Notes under the pieces: generated by a model
What the model was told of the DNA's origin: nothing
The model's database searches: none
The model's input: the letters and a program-made list of their open reading frames with translations, nothing else
Program-made: the position numbers and the translations under genes
Source of the DNA: Bradyrhizobium sp. SK17
GTDB lineage: Bacteria; Pseudomonadota; Alphaproteobacteria; Rhizobiales; Xanthobacteraceae
NCBI RefSeq assembly: GCF_002831585.1
Contig: NZ_CP025113.1
Coordinates: 7,269,001 to 7,333,000 of the forward strand
Direction of reading: 5' to 3'
Length of the DNA: 64,000 nt
Part shown: one piece after another, positions 35,870 to 45,578 of the stretch
Layout of the letters: each line of letters starts with the position of its first letter
Position numbering within the stretch: position 1 is the stretch's first letter

Positions 35870-37196
35870 ACTTCATCGAGACAGGAGACGCATCGTACGT
35901 CATCGGAAGGAAGGGCACCGGGAAGACGGCACTAGTCCAGTACTTGTCTGACACCGCCGATGACAACAAGCATGTCTCGAAATTGACCTTTAAGAACTTC
36001 CCATTCAACGAACTCTACGCTCAAGGCAATGAGAGTTATCGTAAGCCAAATCAGTATATTACAATTTGGAAATTGATCATCTACTCGGCGGCTTGCAAGC
36101 TGATTGCGAAAAGCGAGCGCTGCGATCCTCTCATCAGAAACACGATTCTGAAGGCTTTCCCGAACCCGGACAGCGACAATCTGGGAACGATAATTGGCCA
36201 ATGGATCGCAGGAGATTTTGGCATCAGCGTTTTGGGGACAGGCATCAACATTTCGAAATGGTTCAAGGAAAAAAGAAGATAACCATCCAAGAGAAAGTTG
36301 AAAACCTCGAGCAGTTCGTCATCAAGCACATGCCTGACGAAACCTACCTGGTATTGTTTGACGAACTTGACGAAGACTACAAGGACATCTTCGAAACCTA
36401 CAACAAGAGCGAGTATCTCGATCTGCTCACAAGTCTCTTTAAAGCCGTTCAAGACATCCGATCTATCGTGACCGCCAAGGGGCACAAGTTGTATCCCGTC
36501 GTTTTTCTACGAGACGACATATATGATCTTTTGCGCGACCCTGACAAAAATAAGTGGCGCGACTTCCAGGTCGACCTTGAGTGGACCCCCGAAGGCATCA
36601 AGGGCCTCCTGTCGCACAGACTTGCCAAGGTTTTCGGCCAAACAAATGAGAACTTCGACGCTCTCTGGTATTCAATCTTCGCGAGAGAGCCTGTTAGATT
36701 CTCCGACGGCAAAAAAACTACGGGTTCATTTGACTACATAACCATGAGCACGCAGGGGCGCCCCAGGGATTACATAAACTATCTGCAAGAATGCGCTGCA
36801 CTTGAGCTTAAACGATCTAAGCGGGAGATATCGACTGAGACGATTAAGGATGCAGACAAATTATATTCCAACTACCTGAGAAAGGAGCTTATCGATGAAA
36901 TTCACGGGATCATTCCGGACATCGGCAAAGTGCTTTCCATCTTTTCTGAAACCAGAAAATGGATCCTCAGCATAAGCGAGTTTAAGAAGGCGTATGAGGA
37001 GAGAGTTCAGTCTGGAGCGATGCAAGTAAAAGACGTTGATATGGTATTAAAAACTCTCTTCTACTTCTCGATCATTGGGAACGTGGTAAGAGTAGGGGTT
37101 CACATATTTAGACATGTGCGGCCAGAGGCAGAGCTCAACTTCAAAGAAAAGATTGTAGTTCATCGCGGGCTCATGAAGTCTCTCCAAATAATCTAG
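35797..37196 (+). pseudogene. P-loop ATPase (Sll1717-like), two frameshifts relative to the upstream domain
   Basis: C-terminal ~450 residues of a P-loop NTPase spread over two frames. Frame one (35797-36282) holds Walker A GRKGTGKT at 35905-35928 after FIETGDASYVI. It runs to NISKWFKEKRR and a stop at 36280. Frame two continues as KKITIQEKVENLEQF, with Walker B YLVLFDELDEDY near 36345, the arginine-bearing VVFLRDDIYDLL and STQGRPRDYINYLQECAA, ending at 37196. The join is at A6 (36269-36274). Adding one base at each of T7 and A6 gives one 566-codon frame from 35501, an exact multiple of three. Motif style recalls the Sll1717 ATPase family (held tentatively). Low GC suggests transfer. It is either a decayed gene or one with two sequencing errors. 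Confidence 0.6.
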
Positions 37197-37266
37197 CCGA
37201 CGCGACCGTGTCGCTGAGATTGTTCAGCGGCACTATGAACCGGGCGAGTTGGTGGGTTACGCTGCG

Positions 37267-38928
<1,662 letters not shown>

Positions 38929-39127
38929 GAGTCTCGCTCCCGAAATTCTTCTTGATCTGTTGGGCTGGATTACAGACCGTTTTGCTCGATCAGGCAACCG
39001 CTCGCGGCCGGGACAACGCGACGCGTTCCATCACGAACAGCGTTGGAATTTGCGTTGAGACGCTGCATGCCGCACATTGGCCGGCGGCGGCGATGATCGC
39101 CCGGGATGAGAGCATCGAGGTGACTGC

Positions 39128-39820
39128 ATGATTTTCTGGATCGCGAGTCTCGCCGGATTGGCCGTCGCCTATCTCTTCGGCTCGACGCCGACCGGCTATC
39201 TGGCGGGCCGGCTGCTCAAGGGCATCGATATCCGCGAGCACGGCTCCAGATCCACCGGCGCGACGAATGTGCTGCGCACCCTCGGCAAATGGCCGGCACT
39301 GATCGTGCTGCTGGTCGATGTGCTGAAGGGCGTGGCGGCGATCGTCTTTGCGCGCTGGTTCTATCCCTGGCTCGCGACCTTGCCGTCGATCGCGCCACCG
39401 AGCGCGCTCGATCCACAAGCTTGGCTGCCGCAAACCTGGGTGCCTTGGACGGTTTGCCTCGCCGGCCTTGCTGTCCTGCTCGGGCATGGCCGTTCGATCT
39501 GGCTGAATTTCACCGGCGGCAAATCCGCCGCGACCGGGCTCGGCGTGTTGCTGGCGATCTCCTGGCCGGTGGGGCTCGGCGCCGCGGCGGCGTTCGGCGT
39601 CATGCTCGCCGCTTTCCGGATGGTGTCGCTCGCATCGATGTCGGCGGCGCTGACTGCGACGATCCTCGTCTGCTGCCTGGAACAACCATGGCCCTATCGG
39701 GTGCTGGTGATTGCAGGCAGCATCTACGTGATCGCGCGCCATCGCGCCAACATCCAGCGGCTACTGGCCGGCACCGAGCCGCGCCTCGGGCAAGCCAGCC
39801 CGGATGCCAAGGCGGCATAG
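39128..39820 (+). CDS. plsY: PlsY-type acylphosphate glycerol-3-phosphate acyltransferase
   Basis: 230-aa membrane acyltransferase for the first step of phospholipid synthesis, using acyl-phosphate from PlsX. The PlsY motifs are present in order: YLFGSTPTGYLAGRLLKGID, REHGSRSTGATNVLRTLGK, VLLVDVLKG and GHGRSIWLNFTGGKSAATGLG. The third usually reads GGKGVAT, so KSAAT is a variant. An extra ~20-residue loop rich in Pro follows the third helix. The ATG at 39128 is the natural start, with GAGGTGACTGC upstream. It is followed after 29 bases by a small hypothetical gene. Confidence 0.85.
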   Translation: MIFWIASLAGLAVAYLFGSTPTGYLAGRLLKGIDIREHGSRSTGATNVLRTLGKWPALIVLLVDVLKGVAAIVFARWFYPWLATLPSIAPPSALDPQAWLPQTWVPWTVCLAGLAVLLGHGRSIWLNFTGGKSAATGLGVLLAISWPVGLGAAAAFGVMLAAFRMVSLASMSAALTATILVCCLEQPWPYRVLVIAGSIYVIARHRANIQRLLAGTEPRLGQASPDAKAA

Positions 39821-39849
39821 ACGCAAGCTCCCGACGATATGAGGCGACC

Positions 39850-40248
39850 ATGACCGACAATCTCACCGGCGTCTGGGACGGCAGCTATGTTCAGCCCGGC
39901 GCCGGCATGGTCACCTTTCTGGCGACGCTGATCGACGCCGGTGGTTCGCTCGGCGGCAGCGTGACCGAACCGTGCGTGATGCCCGGCTGCCCGCACAGCA
40001 TCCACAACGCCTCGCTCGCAGGCCAGCGCTCCGGCAGCGCGGTCTCCTTCGTCAAGCGTTACGAGCCGCCCGGCTATGGCTACGACACCGTGCACTATGA
40101 AGGCACGGTCAATGCCGACGCGACGGAGATCGACGGACGCTGGAGCATCCGCGGCACGGCGTTCTCGGGCAACTTCCTGATGGTGCGTTCGAGCGGACCG
40201 GCGCAGGCGGTCACGGCTGATGAGGAGATCAAGGCACCTGTGCGCTGA
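39850..40248 (+). CDS. Conserved hypothetical protein, beta-rich
   Basis: 132-aa protein without signal peptide. It alternates short strands with glycines (LTGVWDGSYVQPGAGMVTFL, HYEGTVNADATEIDGRWSIR, AFSGNFLMVRS), suggesting a small beta-barrel or lipocalin-like fold. Three Cys lie close together around VTEPCVMPGCPHSIHN. I do not recognise a named family. It starts 29 bases after plsY and is likely co-transcribed with it. Convergent with the HD hydrolase gene. Confidence 0.6.
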   Translation: MTDNLTGVWDGSYVQPGAGMVTFLATLIDAGGSLGGSVTEPCVMPGCPHSIHNASLAGQRSGSAVSFVKRYEPPGYGYDTVHYEGTVNADATEIDGRWSIRGTAFSGNFLMVRSSGPAQAVTADEEIKAPVR

Positions 40249-40270
40249 CGCGCGACGAGATCGGTCGGTC

Positions 40271-40816
40271 TCAGCCCAGCGACGCCAACTCCCGCGCCAG
40301 GTTGTCGCGGGCACGGCCATCATAAGTCGCCGCGAAGCCGGCATCGGGGAAGATCACCGGGCGAGCCGCGAAGTGGCGGAGCACGCGGCCGCGGCCGGCG
40401 CGATAATCGGCTTCGCCGACATGGATGAACTCCTGCCGGATCGCCGCGGCATAGGCGTCGTAGCGCGCGGGCTCCGCGCCGAGAATGCTGAGGTCGATCG
40501 AGATCAGGATCGCGCCCAGGCGCTCGCCGGGCTGCACGTCGTGCGTCTTCGTCAGGCGGATCAGGCGGCCGACCTCGCGGCTGATATCGGCGCGGACATG
40601 CTGCTCGGCGAGCTGCGCGCTGAGTTCCTCATTGTCCGGCCGGGTCGCGTCGTACACGACATCGTGCCACCAGATCGCTTCCGACAGGATCTCGCGCTCG
40701 GCCGCGGACAGGCCGTCCACACGCGCGAGCGCCGCAAGACAGTCCTCGATATGCGCCAGGTTGTGATAGTGGCGGCCGGGCGCCGTATAGGCGGAGACCA
40801 ATTCATCGCGGGTCAT
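40271..40816 (-). CDS. HD-domain metal-dependent phosphohydrolase
   Basis: 181-aa HD-superfamily protein. The metal site is visible as RHYHNLAHIEDCLAAL (His), EAIWWHDVVYDATRPDNEEL (His-Asp plus DNE) and the later IRLTKTHDV / SIDLSILGA. This form (YHNLxHI...WWHDxxYD...DNE) defines a bacterial group with unknown nucleotide-like substrate. The start is ATG at 40816, and the divergent glycosylase gene begins 30 bases away, so they share a promoter region. Confidence 0.75.
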   Translation of the reverse strand: MTRDELVSAYTAPGRHYHNLAHIEDCLAALARVDGLSAAEREILSEAIWWHDVVYDATRPDNEELSAQLAEQHVRADISREVGRLIRLTKTHDVQPGERLGAILISIDLSILGAEPARYDAYAAAIRQEFIHVGEADYRAGRGRVLRHFAARPVIFPDAGFAATYDGRARDNLARELASLG

Positions 40817-40845
40817 TGCCGAGGTATAGGACGCGGACGACAGAA

Positions 40846-41421
40846 ATGGTAGCGCTCGATCGCAACAGCCTGGCGTACACCGGCCAAGTCATCAGCCCGA
40901 TCAAGATGCCCGACAGCGACAGCCACCGCCTCCCCGACCAGCTGCGCGCCGGGCTCCGCCTGGTGTTCGTCGGCACCGCGGCCAGCACGCGCTCGGCCGC
41001 GGTCGGGCATTACTACGCGCATCCCGGCAACCGGTTCTGGCGCGCGCTACACGAGGCCGGCATCACGCCGCGGCGCTACCGGCCGGATGAGTTCGCGGCC
41101 CTGCTCGACCTCGGCATCGGCTTCACCGACCTCTCGAAGACCGGCGCCGGCATGGATCATGCGATCGCGCGGCAGTCGTTCGATGTCACGGGCTTCAGGA
41201 CGAAGATCGAAATGTTTCGGCCGAACACGATCGCCTTCACCAGCAAGAAGGCGGCGAGCCTGTTTTACGACAAGCCGACCAGCGCGCTTGCGCTCGGCCG
41301 GCAGCAGAAGATGGCCGGCTTCCCGGATGTGTTCGTGTTGCCATCGCCATCGGGCGCCGCGTCCGGGCATTGGAGCTTGCAGCCGTGGCGTGAGTTGGCG
41401 CAGTGGATCGCAGAACCGTAG
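40846..41421 (+). CDS. mug: Mismatch-specific uracil/thymine-DNA glycosylase (Mug)
   Basis: 191-aa DNA glycosylase of the Mug/TDG type that excises uracil, ethenocytosine or thymine opposite guanine. The fold motifs are FVGTAASTRSAAVGHYYAHP with NRFW and, near the C-terminus, VFVLPSPSGAASGHWSLQ, the DNA-intercalation and minor-groove loop. The catalytic-site loop reads GTAAS where E. coli Mug has GINPG, a variant shared by the SMUG-like alphaproteobacterial group. The ATG at 40846 is used; MPDSDSHRL near 40909 is an alternative. Confidence 0.8.
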   Translation: MVALDRNSLAYTGQVISPIKMPDSDSHRLPDQLRAGLRLVFVGTAASTRSAAVGHYYAHPGNRFWRALHEAGITPRRYRPDEFAALLDLGIGFTDLSKTGAGMDHAIARQSFDVTGFRTKIEMFRPNTIAFTSKKAASLFYDKPTSALALGRQQKMAGFPDVFVLPSPSGAASGHWSLQPWRELAQWIAEP

Positions 41422-41503
41422 GGCGGGTTAGCCGAAGGCGTAACCCGCCATCTTCACTGGCGAATACGAGTCGGTGGATTACGCTTCGCTAATCCACCCT
41501 ACC
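41418..41503. repeat. Composite palindromic repeat (GGCGGGTTA/GGTGGATTACGC family)
   Basis: Two hairpin units, GTAGGGCGGGTTAGCC...GGCGTAACCCGCC and GGTGGATTACGCTTCGCTAA with TCCACCCTACC, bounded by GTAGGG/CCCTAC. It lies between convergent genes. It is a widespread rhizobial intergenic repeat type, judging by its form; a related copy is at 37251. Confidence 0.7.
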
Positions 41504-41509
41504 GACCAA

Positions 41510-41944
41510 CTATTCCTTCAACGTGATCGCAAGCCCGCTGAGATCGACATTGGCCATCAGCCCGACCTGCTTGCCGCTCAGCTCCAGCACCGCGCCGTTC
41601 TGGTTGGTCAGCAGGATGCCGCGCACGCCGGCGCCGAGCGCAACGCCCATGCCGGCCGCGGCGTAGACGCCGGCGATATCCTGGGCCCGGCGGATGTTGC
41701 GCACCCGCCCCTGCAGCGTCGTCTGCGAGCCGCCGAACACGAGACCGTAGTCCAGCCCGCCGGCCGTGAGGCCGTAGGTCTTGCCCTTGAAGGTCAACAC
41801 GCCCTTGCCGGCGGAGCCGCCGAAGATCCAGCCGCCCTTGAAGATCACCAGCGTCACGGCCCCCTCGTCAGCCAGCGCGGCGGACGATCCGGCGAGCAGC
41901 GTCAGCGCGAGCAGCGCGGCGCGGGCAACGAACGACAATCTCAT
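41510..41944 (-). CDS. Exported Gly-rich hypothetical protein
   Basis: 144-aa protein with a clear signal peptide (MRLSFVARAALLALTLLAGS, cleavage near ALADE). The mature part is Gly-rich with a repeated pattern (WIFGGSAGKGVLTFKGKTYG, GGLDYGLVFGGS, GVYAAAGMGVALGAGVRGIL) ending in a strand LMANVDLSGLAITLKE. I know no function. It may be related to DUF1134/EipA-like envelope proteins, but only loosely. The frame open to 42568 is antisense to the YeeE gene and not used. Confidence 0.6.
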   Translation of the reverse strand: MRLSFVARAALLALTLLAGSSAALADEGAVTLVIFKGGWIFGGSAGKGVLTFKGKTYGLTAGGLDYGLVFGGSQTTLQGRVRNIRRAQDIAGVYAAAGMGVALGAGVRGILLTNQNGAVLELSGKQVGLMANVDLSGLAITLKE

Positions 41945-42157
41945 GGGAGTTCTCCGAACGACGTGAAAGCGAGACGCGAATCGCGGCAATCCAGCCGGCG
42001 GGCGGTACGCTCGAAAGGCCAACAAGACATGCGGGATTGCGCTTGTTCCTGATGGCCCGGAGTCTATCATCGCCGGTGCAGTCGCGCGACGTCGGCTCGG
42101 GCGCGTCCGTCGTTTTAAGGGATCGCTGAGGAGTCCGCGCAACAGGGATCGGCATCG

Positions 42158-42583
42158 ATGCACAATTTCACCCCAATTTCCGGCTTCGCCGGCGGCGCAC
42201 TGATCGGGCTCGCCGCGGCACTGCTGATGCTGCTCACCGGGCGGATCGCCGGCGTCACCGGCATCGTCGGCGGCCTGCTGCGGGCCGATACCAGCGACCG
42301 GCTGTGGCGCATCGCGTTCGTCGCGGGCTTGATCGCGGCGCCGTTGATTGCGGCGCTGTTCGGCGCGCCGCTGCCGCGGCCGGCGATGAACGGGAGCCTG
42401 GTGGTGGTCGCGGTCGCGGGCCTCCTGGTCGGATTTGGCACACGGATGGGCAATGGCTGCACCTCGGGCCATGGCGTCTGCGGCTTCGCGCGGCTGTCCA
42501 CCCGTTCGATCGTCGCGACGTTCATCTTCATGACGGCGGCGATCGCGACGGTTGCGATCGCAAGACACGGGATCGGAGGCTAG
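42158..42583 (+). CDS. YeeE/YedE family sulfur transport protein, N-terminal half
   Basis: 141-aa membrane protein with four or five helices. The family signature GFGTRMGNGCTSGHGVCGFARL holds the conserved Cys residues that thiosulfate transporters of the TsuA/YeeE type use to relay substrate. It appears as the first half of a split transporter; the second half is encoded 3 bases downstream. It likely takes up a sulfur compound such as thiosulfate. The substrate is inferred. Confidence 0.8.
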   Translation: MHNFTPISGFAGGALIGLAAALLMLLTGRIAGVTGIVGGLLRADTSDRLWRIAFVAGLIAAPLIAALFGAPLPRPAMNGSLVVVAVAGLLVGFGTRMGNGCTSGHGVCGFARLSTRSIVATFIFMTAAIATVAIARHGIGG

Positions 42584-42585
42584 CG

Positions 42586-43062
42586 ATGCCGGTTCTCGCG
42601 AGCTTCGTCTGCGGCCTCATCTTCGGCGCCGGCCTTCTGATCTCGGGCATGACCGATCCGCAGAAGGTGCTCGGTTTCCTCGATCTGTTTGGTGCCTGGG
42701 ACGCGACGCTCGCCTTCGTGATGGCCGGCGCGGTCGCGGTCGCGGCATCGGGCTTTGCGATCGCGCGGCGGCGCGCCGCGCCCGCCTTCGCGGCGCGCTT
42801 CCTGTGGCCCGACCGCAACGACATCGATGCGCCGCTGGTTGGCGGCGCCGTGCTGTTCGGCATCGGCTGGGGGCTCGCCGGCATCTGCCCCGGGCCGGCG
42901 CTGGTCAATCTCGCCGGGCTCTCGCTGCCGATCGTGGTGTTCGTCGTCGCGATGATCGTCGGCATGATCGGCCAGAATCTGTTCGGCGAAAGTTTCCGGC
43001 GGCGCGGCACGCCGGCGCCGCGCATCGAAACCTCTCCTCTTCCATCTCGCGCAGACGGGTGA
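42586..43062 (+). CDS. YeeE/YedE (DUF6691-type) sulfur transport protein, C-terminal half
   Basis: 158-aa membrane protein, the partner of the preceding gene. FVCGLIFGAGLLISGMTDPQ and GWGLAGICPGPALVNLAGLS carry the second set of YeeE/YedE motifs, including a Cys. Starts 3 bases after the stop of the first half with a GGAGG site, so the two are co-translated. The C-terminal ~20 residues are Arg/Pro-rich and cytoplasmic. A RidA-family gene follows 5 bases later. Confidence 0.8.
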   Translation: MPVLASFVCGLIFGAGLLISGMTDPQKVLGFLDLFGAWDATLAFVMAGAVAVAASGFAIARRRAAPAFAARFLWPDRNDIDAPLVGGAVLFGIGWGLAGICPGPALVNLAGLSLPIVVFVVAMIVGMIGQNLFGESFRRRGTPAPRIETSPLPSRADG

Positions 43063-43066
43063 TCCA

Positions 43067-43453
43067 ATGACCGCGATCAAGCACTTTCCTCCTCCGCCCG
43101 GCGTCAAGGCGCCGCCGCTCTCGTTCGGCGCCCGCGTCGGCGATCTGCTGTTCATCTCCGGCATTCCCGGCTTCGACGCCAACCGCGAACTGCCCGACGG
43201 CTTCGAAGCGCAATTCGCCAATGTCGTCACCAATTTCAGTCGCGTGCTCGAGGAGGCCGGCGCGACGATGCGCGACCTCGTCAAGGTCAACGTGCTGCTG
43301 ACCCGCGCCTCTGACGTCGTCACGATGAACAAGCTCTATGCCGAAGCCTTCGGCCCGGCGCCCTATCCCGCGCGCACCACCTGCGTCGTGGTGGCGCTGC
43401 CCGATCCCAAGATGCTGATCGAGATCGAGGGCGTGGCGTCGCTGAAGGGATAG
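43067..43453 (+). CDS. RidA-family protein (reactive imine deaminase-like)
   Basis: 128-aa trimeric YjgF/YER057c/UK114 fold. It has LLFISGIPGFDANRELPDG, the helix NFSRVLEEAGATMRDLVKVN and the C-terminal YPARTTCVVVALPDPKMLIE containing the Arg that in RidA binds the imine carboxylate. RidA removes enamine/imine intermediates from PLP enzymes. The place in an operon with a sulfur-transport pair is notable, possibly coping with reactive amino-acid derivatives in sulfur metabolism (inference). Confidence 0.85.
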   Translation: MTAIKHFPPPPGVKAPPLSFGARVGDLLFISGIPGFDANRELPDGFEAQFANVVTNFSRVLEEAGATMRDLVKVNVLLTRASDVVTMNKLYAEAFGPAPYPARTTCVVVALPDPKMLIEIEGVASLKG

Positions 43454-43531
43454 CGCTCCCTCCGTCATCCGCATCTGTCATCGCCCGGCTTGACCGTGTG
43501 TTCGGCATCTTGAATCGCGAACCATCAACGC

Positions 43532-43655
43532 CGTCGTCCTGGCGAAAGCCAGGACCCATTACCCCAACTGCGCATTGTTGAGCGACGCTGGGGCCCTGGT
43601 CCCGTTTGCAATCAGATTCGGTGGTTATGGGTCCTGGCTTTCGCCAGGACGACGA
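43532..43655. repeat. MITE-like element with perfect 28-base inverted ends
   Basis: CGTCGTCCTGGCGAAAGCC then AGGACCCAT (43532-43559) is matched exactly by its reverse complement at 43628-43655, around a 68-base spacer. Each arm also folds on itself (GTCCTGG/CCAGGAC). Intergenic and non-coding. Confidence 0.75.
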
Positions 43656-43705
43656 TGTGGAGATAGCCGCGCCTGTATGCGTGCACTCACTGCGACGTCA
43701 GTCCC

Positions 43706-44467
43706 CTAAAACAACGACCCCTGCCCGTCGTCTTCCCGCACAGCCGCCTTGCGCGGCGCGGGCTTCTTCGCCGCGGGCACGTCCTCCGCGGCGATCTCGT
43801 CTGCGGTCATCGGCAGCAGCAATTGCGCGTCGTCATTGGCGACGGCATTGACGCGCATCGTCACCTGATGCCAGGCGAACTCGCCGACGTCAGGCCCCTT
43901 CAAGAGCGGCATCACGTCGTCGACATCGTTGGGCAGGCAGTCGAGCCAGCGCGCGAATTGCTCGGGCCGGATCGTCACCGGCACGCGGTGATGCAGTTGC
44001 GCGAGATCGGGGCTCGCCGGCGCGGTGACGATCGCGACCGTGTCCTGCTCCTCGCCGTTCGGCCCCATCCAGGTCTCGGCGAGCGCCGCGAAGGCGAGCG
44101 GATGGCCATCGCGGCGATGGATGAAGAACGGCCGCTTGCGGCCGCCGGCATCCTGCCATTCGTAATAGCCGTCGGCCGGGATCAGCGCGCGGCGCCGCTT
44201 GATCGCGTTCTTGAACGCAGGCTTCTCCCGAATTGTCTCGGAGCGCGCGTTGATCAGAAGCGAGAAGGTGCGGGGGTCCTTGACCCAGGACGGGATCAGG
44301 CCCCAGCGCATCAATTGGAAATGCCGGCCGCCATTCTGCAACAGCACCACCGGGATCTGCTGGGTCGGCGCAACATTATACCGCGGCGGAAAATTCGGCT
44401 GCTCGATATAGCCGAACATCTCGCGCAAGGCCGCCGGTGGTGAGGTAATGACAAAGCGTCCGCACAT
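43706..44467 (-). CDS. SOS response-associated peptidase (YedK/HMCES family)
   Basis: 253-aa enzyme that forms a thiazolidine cross-link with abasic sites in single-stranded DNA. The catalytic Cys2 follows the initiator Met (MCGRFVITS). PPRYNVAPTQQIPV, LINARSETIREKPAF, ADGYYEWQ with the conserved Glu, and HHRVPVTI with the His complete the active site (HRMP is the more usual form). The C-terminal ~35 residues are basic and disordered. The natural start is fixed by the need for Cys2. It is divergent from the next gene. Confidence 0.9.
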   Translation of the reverse strand: MCGRFVITSPPAALREMFGYIEQPNFPPRYNVAPTQQIPVVLLQNGGRHFQLMRWGLIPSWVKDPRTFSLLINARSETIREKPAFKNAIKRRRALIPADGYYEWQDAGGRKRPFFIHRRDGHPLAFAALAETWMGPNGEEQDTVAIVTAPASPDLAQLHHRVPVTIRPEQFARWLDCLPNDVDDVMPLLKGPDVGEFAWHQVTMRVNAVANDDAQLLLPMTADEIAAEDVPAAKKPAPRKAAVREDDGQGSLF

Positions 44468-44529
44468 ATCCCGTCCAGAATGGTATCCGTTTATTCCGCC
44501 TTAACTTCGACCGTTAAAGACTGCGACCA

Positions 44530-45030
44530 ATGACCTCAACGGCCGCCATAGCGGGCCCTTCCCCGCGACCGACGTACCCCGACGAGGCGCGGGCGGCGCT
44601 GTTGCGCGCTGCCAACATCAACCCCCGCACCGGGCTTGCGACCGACTACCTCAATCACTTCAACGAAGCCATCATGCTGCTGGAGATGGTGCCGGACATG
44701 CCGGAATGCGCCAGCGATTTCCTGGAATGGCAGCCGCTGTCCTACGCCGAGCATTTCACCGCGTCCAATTTCAAGGCGCGCGATCTCGCGATCGAGTCCT
44801 ATCAGACCGCGGATGCCGCGATCCGGGCCGAATTCGACCAGCTCACCGACAGCATGACCAGGATCCTGACCGAGGTCGGCTCCGCGATGCGGCAATTGCA
44901 GCAGGACAAGAGCCGGGTCGCGCTCGCCGAGCAGGCGATCGTGTGGGTCAAGCCGCTGGTAATGCTGACCGCCGGCGTGATCAATGGCGCCGCCGAGGCC
45001 GATGTCGACAGCATCATGGCGAGCGCCTGA
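44530..45030 (+). CDS. Hypothetical protein, helical
   Basis: 166-aa soluble protein, largely alpha-helical (AALLRAANINPRTGLATDYL, NEAIMLLEMVPDMPECASDF, MTRILTEVGSAMRQLQQDKS). I recognise no catalytic motif. The style is like that of lineage-conserved bradyrhizobial proteins of unknown function. The ATG at 44530 lies 62 bases from the divergent YedK-like start. The next gene, a NUDIX hydrolase, begins 43 bases downstream. Confidence 0.6.
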   Translation: MTSTAAIAGPSPRPTYPDEARAALLRAANINPRTGLATDYLNHFNEAIMLLEMVPDMPECASDFLEWQPLSYAEHFTASNFKARDLAIESYQTADAAIRAEFDQLTDSMTRILTEVGSAMRQLQQDKSRVALAEQAIVWVKPLVMLTAGVINGAAEADVDSIMASA

Positions 45031-45073
45031 TTTATCGGGCATGATGAAGTCCTGAAACCGGTTACGCATCGCC

Positions 45074-45493
45074 TTGACCTCTCCCGAACCTCCGATCCGC
45101 CCGCAGCTCGCCGTGTCAGGCGTGATTTTCCGCGACGGCCAAGTGCTGCTGGTGCGCCGCGCCCGCTCGCCCGGCAAGGGCTTCTATTCGCTGCCCGGCG
45201 GCCGGGTCGAGTTCGGCGAGACGCTGCACACCGCCCTGCACCGGGAGATCGACGAGGAGACCGGGCTCAGGGTCGATATCCTCGGCCTCGCCGGCTGGCG
45301 CGAGGTGCTGCCGACCGGCCCCGGCACCGGGCACTATCTGATCATGACGTTCGCGGCGCGCTGGGCCTCCCGCGAGCCCGTGCTGAACGACGAGCACGAC
45401 GATTTCAGATGGCTGGCGCCGGAGGCGATCGGCGATCTCAAGGTCACCGGCGGCCTGCACGAGGTCATTGCGGCCGCAAGGCGGCTGGTTTGA
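45074..45493 (+). CDS. NUDIX hydrolase, probable TTG start
   Basis: 139-aa NUDIX hydrolase. The Nudix box GGRVEFGETLHTALHREIDE with ETG is complete, and the fold opens RPQLAVSGVIFRDGQVLLV. The nearest in-frame start is TTG at 45074 with no strong ribosome site; a GTG at 45111 would cut into the first strand. A downstream REDG-type or sugar specificity motif is absent, so no substrate is offered. It follows the hypothetical gene in the same direction. Confidence 0.75.
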   Translation: MTSPEPPIRPQLAVSGVIFRDGQVLLVRRARSPGKGFYSLPGGRVEFGETLHTALHREIDEETGLRVDILGLAGWREVLPTGPGTGHYLIMTFAARWASREPVLNDEHDDFRWLAPEAIGDLKVTGGLHEVIAAARRLV

Positions 45494-45578
45494 GGCCGGT
45501 TTTGACGGCCGTGGCAGGGCCTGGCGCCTTGCCTCGGGCGCATTGAGGGGGCATACCACGGCCATTCCGGAACCCCTG

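Noticed and set aside
35304..37266. Integration-site direct repeats flanking the low-GC insert
   Set aside because: I found no convincing duplicated flank or tRNA end at either border, so the mechanism of acquisition stays open.
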